From: Hydrogenophaga sp.
GTDB taxonomy: Bacteria; Pseudomonadota; Gammaproteobacteria; Burkholderiales; Burkholderiaceae_C
Direction: 5' to 3'
Assembly: GCF_025699295.1 (NCBI RefSeq)
Contig: NZ_JAILWB010000024.1
Span: 1 to 64,000, forward strand
Length of the DNA: 64,000 nucleotides
Shown: piece after piece, positions 61,388-64,000 of the stretch
Layout of the letters: the number at the start of each line of letters is the position of its first letter
Position numbering within the stretch: position 1 is the stretch's first letter
Program-made: the position numbers and the translations under genes
Notes under the pieces: model-generated
The model's input: only the letters and a program-made list of their open reading frames with translations
Told to the model about the DNA's origin: nothing
The model's database searches: none

Positions 61388-63640
61388 TTACGCGATCTTG
61401 AATCGCGCCACGGACTGGCGCAGTTCTTCGGCCATCGCGGAGAGCTCCCGCACCTGCTGGGCGGTCGAGCGCGTACCTTCTCCGGTCTGCTCGGTCACTG
61501 CGAAGATGTGCTGGATGTTGCCAGCCACTTCGTTGGCGGAGTCAGCTTCGCGGGATGCGGCATTGGAAATCTGTTCAATCAGTTCGGCCAGTCGGCGCGA
61601 CACCCGATCGATCTCGGACAGCGCAGTACCCGCGTTGTCCGAGAGCTTGGCTCCCTCGACCACACCCTGCGTGGATCGCTCCATGGCGGCTACCGCATCC
61701 TGCGTGTCGGTCTGAATCGCCTTCACCAGCGCGGAAATCTGACGCGTCGCGTCGGCGGAGCGTTCAGCCAGTCGCTGCACTTCTTCCGCCACCACCGAGA
61801 AGCCGCGACCGGCTTCGCCCGCGGACGCGGCCTGGATGGCGGCGTTGAGCGCCAGCACGTTCGTCTGCTCGGTAATGTCCGAGATCAGCTCGGTGATTTC
61901 ACCGATCTCCTGCGACGACTCGCCCAGTCGCTTGATGCGCTTGGAGGTCTCCTGAATCTGGTCGCGAATGGCGTTCATGCCGCCGATGGCATCCTGCACC
62001 GCCTGCAGACCCGACTCGGCAGCCTGCAGCGATGCGCGCGCCACCGTGGCGGATTCCTGCGCCTGGCCAGACACCTCGTTGATGCGCTGCGCCATGTCCA
62101 GCACCGACTGGCCGGTCTCGCGAATCTCGCGCAGCTGTTCCGTGGAGGCAGCCAGCAGCTCGGTGGAAGTGCTCTCCACCGCGGACGTCGTTTGCGCCAC
62201 TCGGGTGGCCGTGGCCTGCACGTTGCCCACCAGCGAACGCAACTCCTCCACCGTGTAGTTCACCGAGTCGGCAATGGCTCCCGTGATGTCCTCCGTCACG
62301 GTGGCTTCCTGCGTCAGATCGCCCTCGGCCACCGTCTGCAGTTCGTTCATCAGTCGCAGAATGGCGGCCTGGTTGGCGTCGTTGACGCGCTTGGCGTCCT
62401 GCTCCAGCGATTCGGCGGCGAGCCGCTGCGATTCCGCGGTCAGCTGACGCTGGCGGCTGTCCTGCAACTGCACGTAGGCAAGACCGGCCGCGCACAGCAG
62501 GGCGAACAGCGCAGAGAACAGCAGCGCCAGGAATTCGCCGCCACCCAGGCCCGAGCGCGAAGACAGATCGCCCTGCAGCTTTTCCAGGCCCAGGCGCAGT
62601 GGCTCGCTGTCGGCAATGATGCCGGCCTGCGCTTCGCGCGCCGACACCAGGCCCTGCAGGTTGCCCAGGATGGCCCCGGCCTCCACACGCGTGGCTTCGT
62701 ACAGTTTGAGCAGGGCGTCCAGTCGCTCGCGCACCTGCGGATCGCGCGCCGCCGCCAGTCGCAGTTCATCACTGCCATTGAGCAGGCCCTCGGAAATTTC
62801 CTTGAACGTATTCAAGTCCTTGCCCAGCAGGAACACGGCTTCGGGGCTCACGCCTTCCATGGTCAGGAATTCGTTGGCGGACTTGCCGATGCGTTGGGTC
62901 AGCATCACGAGCTGGCCCGACGCCGAGATCTCGGCCGCCGGGGCGTTCTGCTGCAGTTTCAGAGAAGAGATGGTTTCGGCAATCTCGAGCAGATCCGAGG
63001 ACTGGCGGTTGATGGTGCGCAAGGCGTCGCCCACCTGGGTCAGGATCTTCTGCTGCGCCAGCACGGCAGACGCATTGCGTTCGGCCTCGTCGATCTTGGG
63101 CAGCAACTCATCGAGCTGGCCTGCGTAAGCCGGGCCGAGCGCGTTGAGCGACATCTCGGCGTCGCCCTGCTTGAGGCCTCGCAGAGCGCGAGCCATCACG
63201 TCCGAGCTGTCCCTCACCTCCGGGAACGCCTCGGGGCTGCCGATCAGCGCCTGCGACACGCTCTTGGCAAGACGTTGCGACTGCATCAACGCCTGACCGC
63301 TGGCGGCCACCTGCTGACCGACCCGCTCCGTCTGACTCAACGCAAAGAAAGTCACTGCACCGAGCACGACAAGACCGAAGGCCAGCAACACCGCCAACGA
63401 CCGCTGGTGCTGGTCCGCGGGACGCCGTCCCAGCAAGGGCAGGGACACCAGGCCTGCCTGCGCGGCGCTGTCCTCGTCGTCCTCCACCATCGGGCTGCCA
63501 CCGTATCCATCCACCGCAGGATCTGGCGCCAGCCTGGCCGCGGCGATCTCCGCCACATCCTGGTCGGTGGCGTTGGAAAGGTCGGGTTCGTCGCCGGCTT
63601 TTTTCTTGAAGAGACCCTGGAATCGATCAAGCATAGCCAT
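61388..63640 (-). CDS. pilJ: Type IV pilus methyl-accepting chemotaxis protein PilJ
   Basis: A 750-residue transducer: cytoplasmic head with an acidic stretch, first span near 80-102, a PilJ-type periplasmic sensor region (two helical halves, for example [17 protein letters not shown] and [18 protein letters not shown]), second span near 387-410, HAMP, and a signalling hairpin with [31 protein letters not shown]. It lies between pilI and the chpA-like gene and would report pilus tension or surface contact to the kinase. GGAAGG upstream of the ATG at 63640 supports the start. Confidence 0.93.
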   Translation of the reverse strand: MAMLDRFQGLFKKKAGDEPDLSNATDQDVAEIAAARLAPDPAVDGYGGSPMVEDDEDSAAQAGLVSLPLLGRRPADQHQRSLAVLLAFGLVVLGAVTFFALSQTERVGQQVAASGQALMQSQRLAKSVSQALIGSPEAFPEVRDSSDVMARALRGLKQGDAEMSLNALGPAYAGQLDELLPKIDEAERNASAVLAQQKILTQVGDALRTINRQSSDLLEIAETISSLKLQQNAPAAEISASGQLVMLTQRIGKSANEFLTMEGVSPEAVFLLGKDLNTFKEISEGLLNGSDELRLAAARDPQVRERLDALLKLYEATRVEAGAILGNLQGLVSAREAQAGIIADSEPLRLGLEKLQGDLSSRSGLGGGEFLALLFSALFALLCAAGLAYVQLQDSRQRQLTAESQRLAAESLEQDAKRVNDANQAAILRLMNELQTVAEGDLTQEATVTEDITGAIADSVNYTVEELRSLVGNVQATATRVAQTTSAVESTSTELLAASTEQLREIRETGQSVLDMAQRINEVSGQAQESATVARASLQAAESGLQAVQDAIGGMNAIRDQIQETSKRIKRLGESSQEIGEITELISDITEQTNVLALNAAIQAASAGEAGRGFSVVAEEVQRLAERSADATRQISALVKAIQTDTQDAVAAMERSTQGVVEGAKLSDNAGTALSEIDRVSRRLAELIEQISNAASREADSANEVAGNIQHIFAVTEQTGEGTRSTAQQVRELSAMAEELRQSVARFKIA

Positions 63641-63704
63641 GTAATAACCTTCCAACTGAAAACAGAATGACAAATGGACCCCATGCGGTCCGCGGGTTCA
63701 ACCT

Positions 63705-64000
63705 TCAGGCTGCAATCGCCAGAAACTCGGGCTCTGCCACCAGCGATTGCAAATCCAGCTCCTGCCAGGCCTGACCCTGCAGGTCCACCAGAGAGCGGGT
63801 GAAATAGGAAGGCGCGCCTTCGGGGTTGGTCCCGATGGCGGAAAACATGGCCGGATTGCGCAGACCCAGTAGCCGGTCAATCCAGATCACGGCGTTGACA
63901 CCCAGAGCTGCGTGCAGGCTGATCAGGCGCGATTCGGACGTCACCCGCTCGGTGGCAGGCAAGGCTGGCGCGCCGGTGGCAGCGTCAACCAGCCGTGCGA
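63705..64000 (-). CDS. pilI: CheW-like adaptor PilI, C-terminal part
   Basis: About 98 residues of the end of a CheW-domain protein, open at the right edge. The readable part includes LHAALGVNAVIWIDRLLGLRN and the ending LQSLVAEPEFLAIAA, which is the usual close of PilI. PilI couples PilJ to the kinase. It lies 64 bases upstream of pilJ in the same direction, the standard pilI-pilJ-chpA order. Confidence 0.85.
   Translation of the reverse strand, partial: ARLVDAATGAPALPATERVTSESRLISLHAALGVNAVIWIDRLLGLRNPAMFSAIGTNPEGAPSYFTRSLVDLQGQAWQELDLQSLVAEPEFLAIAA

Noticed and set aside
61355..63670. A long plus-strand frame opposite pilJ
   Set aside because: It covers pilJ exactly in antisense and has no family features, while pilJ has all of its own.
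1..64000. CRISPR arrays, prophage genes, toxin-antitoxin pairs or biosynthetic gene clusters
   Set aside because: None was seen on reading both strands; the window is ordinary core and catabolic chromosome apart from the items listed.

Overview
The window is high-GC bacterial chromosome, almost fully coding, and reads as a member of the Comamonadaceae (Burkholderiales; a Hydrogenophaga/Acidovorax-like relative). That placement rests on gene content and order (coxB-ctaD-small assembly protein-ctaG-DUF2970-coxC; yqgE-ruvX-pyrR-pyrB-pyrX-plsC; tamAB), on a GC-rich extragenic repeat at 26994-27081 of the kind scattered in this family, and on a terephthalate operon close to that of Comamonas. It is inferred, not tested by phylogeny. 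One tRNA gene is present. I saw no rRNA, CRISPR array, transposase, integrase or phage gene, and no gene-free stretch longer than about 240 bases.

Layout. 1-126: start of an OmpR-type response regulator. 222-9490: aa3/caa3 cytochrome c oxidase and its assembly factors in two minus-strand runs, coxB-ctaD-37 aa protein-ctaG-DUF2970-coxC, then surf1-SCO-like-ctaA-ctaB-sco1, with a small DUF2909 gene between them. A perfect FNR/Anr-type site lies just upstream of coxB. 9575-18000: housekeeping and orphan genes (DUF2244, degenerate methyltransferase-like protein, comF, trmL, MaoC hydratase, ParA-like ATPase, TSUP and TRIC membrane proteins, thiolase, DUF1841, dihaem cytochrome c). 18151-26993: MoxR ATPase, GNAT, VWA protein, then tamA and tamB. 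27111-28803: azoR and a divergent LysR regulator. 28810-34344: a complete terephthalate gene set tphR<>tphC-A2-A3-B-A1, followed by tRNA-Arg(CCT).

34487-43502: an SpmA/SpmB-like membrane protein, a VOC protein, two small envelope proteins, a divergent Fe3+-type ABC permease/ATPase pair around a perfect palindrome, then a metal-flavoured run (PepSY membrane protein, PCu(A)C copper chaperone, DUF2946) and a GST. 43505-49253: a PQQ-dependent quinohaemoprotein alcohol dehydrogenase overlapping a TonB-dependent receptor that resembles the PQQ importer PqqU/YncD, with a divergent GAF/Fis-type regulator that lacks the expected AAA+ domain. 49269-53809: plsC, degenerate dihydroorotase, pyrB, pyrR, ruvX and yqgE, overlapping or nearly so. 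53874-55373: photolyase. 55386-64000: Pil-Chp twitching chemosensory genes (chpA-like hybrid kinase, pilJ, end of pilI).

How the parts work together. The tph genes would take terephthalate through a periplasmic binding protein, ring dioxygenase with its reductase, and a dihydrodiol dehydrogenase to protocatechuate; the ring-cleavage genes are not here, although a PcaF-like thiolase sits 12 kb away. The PQQ cluster looks like a unit for oxidising alcohols in the periplasm with a cofactor that may be scavenged. Electrons from both routes could end at the cytochrome oxidase encoded at the left end. The most testable new proposals are the PqqU-alcohol dehydrogenase coupling, the AAA+-less AcoR-like regulator with its palindrome, and a second, cryptic SCO-fold protein next to surf1.
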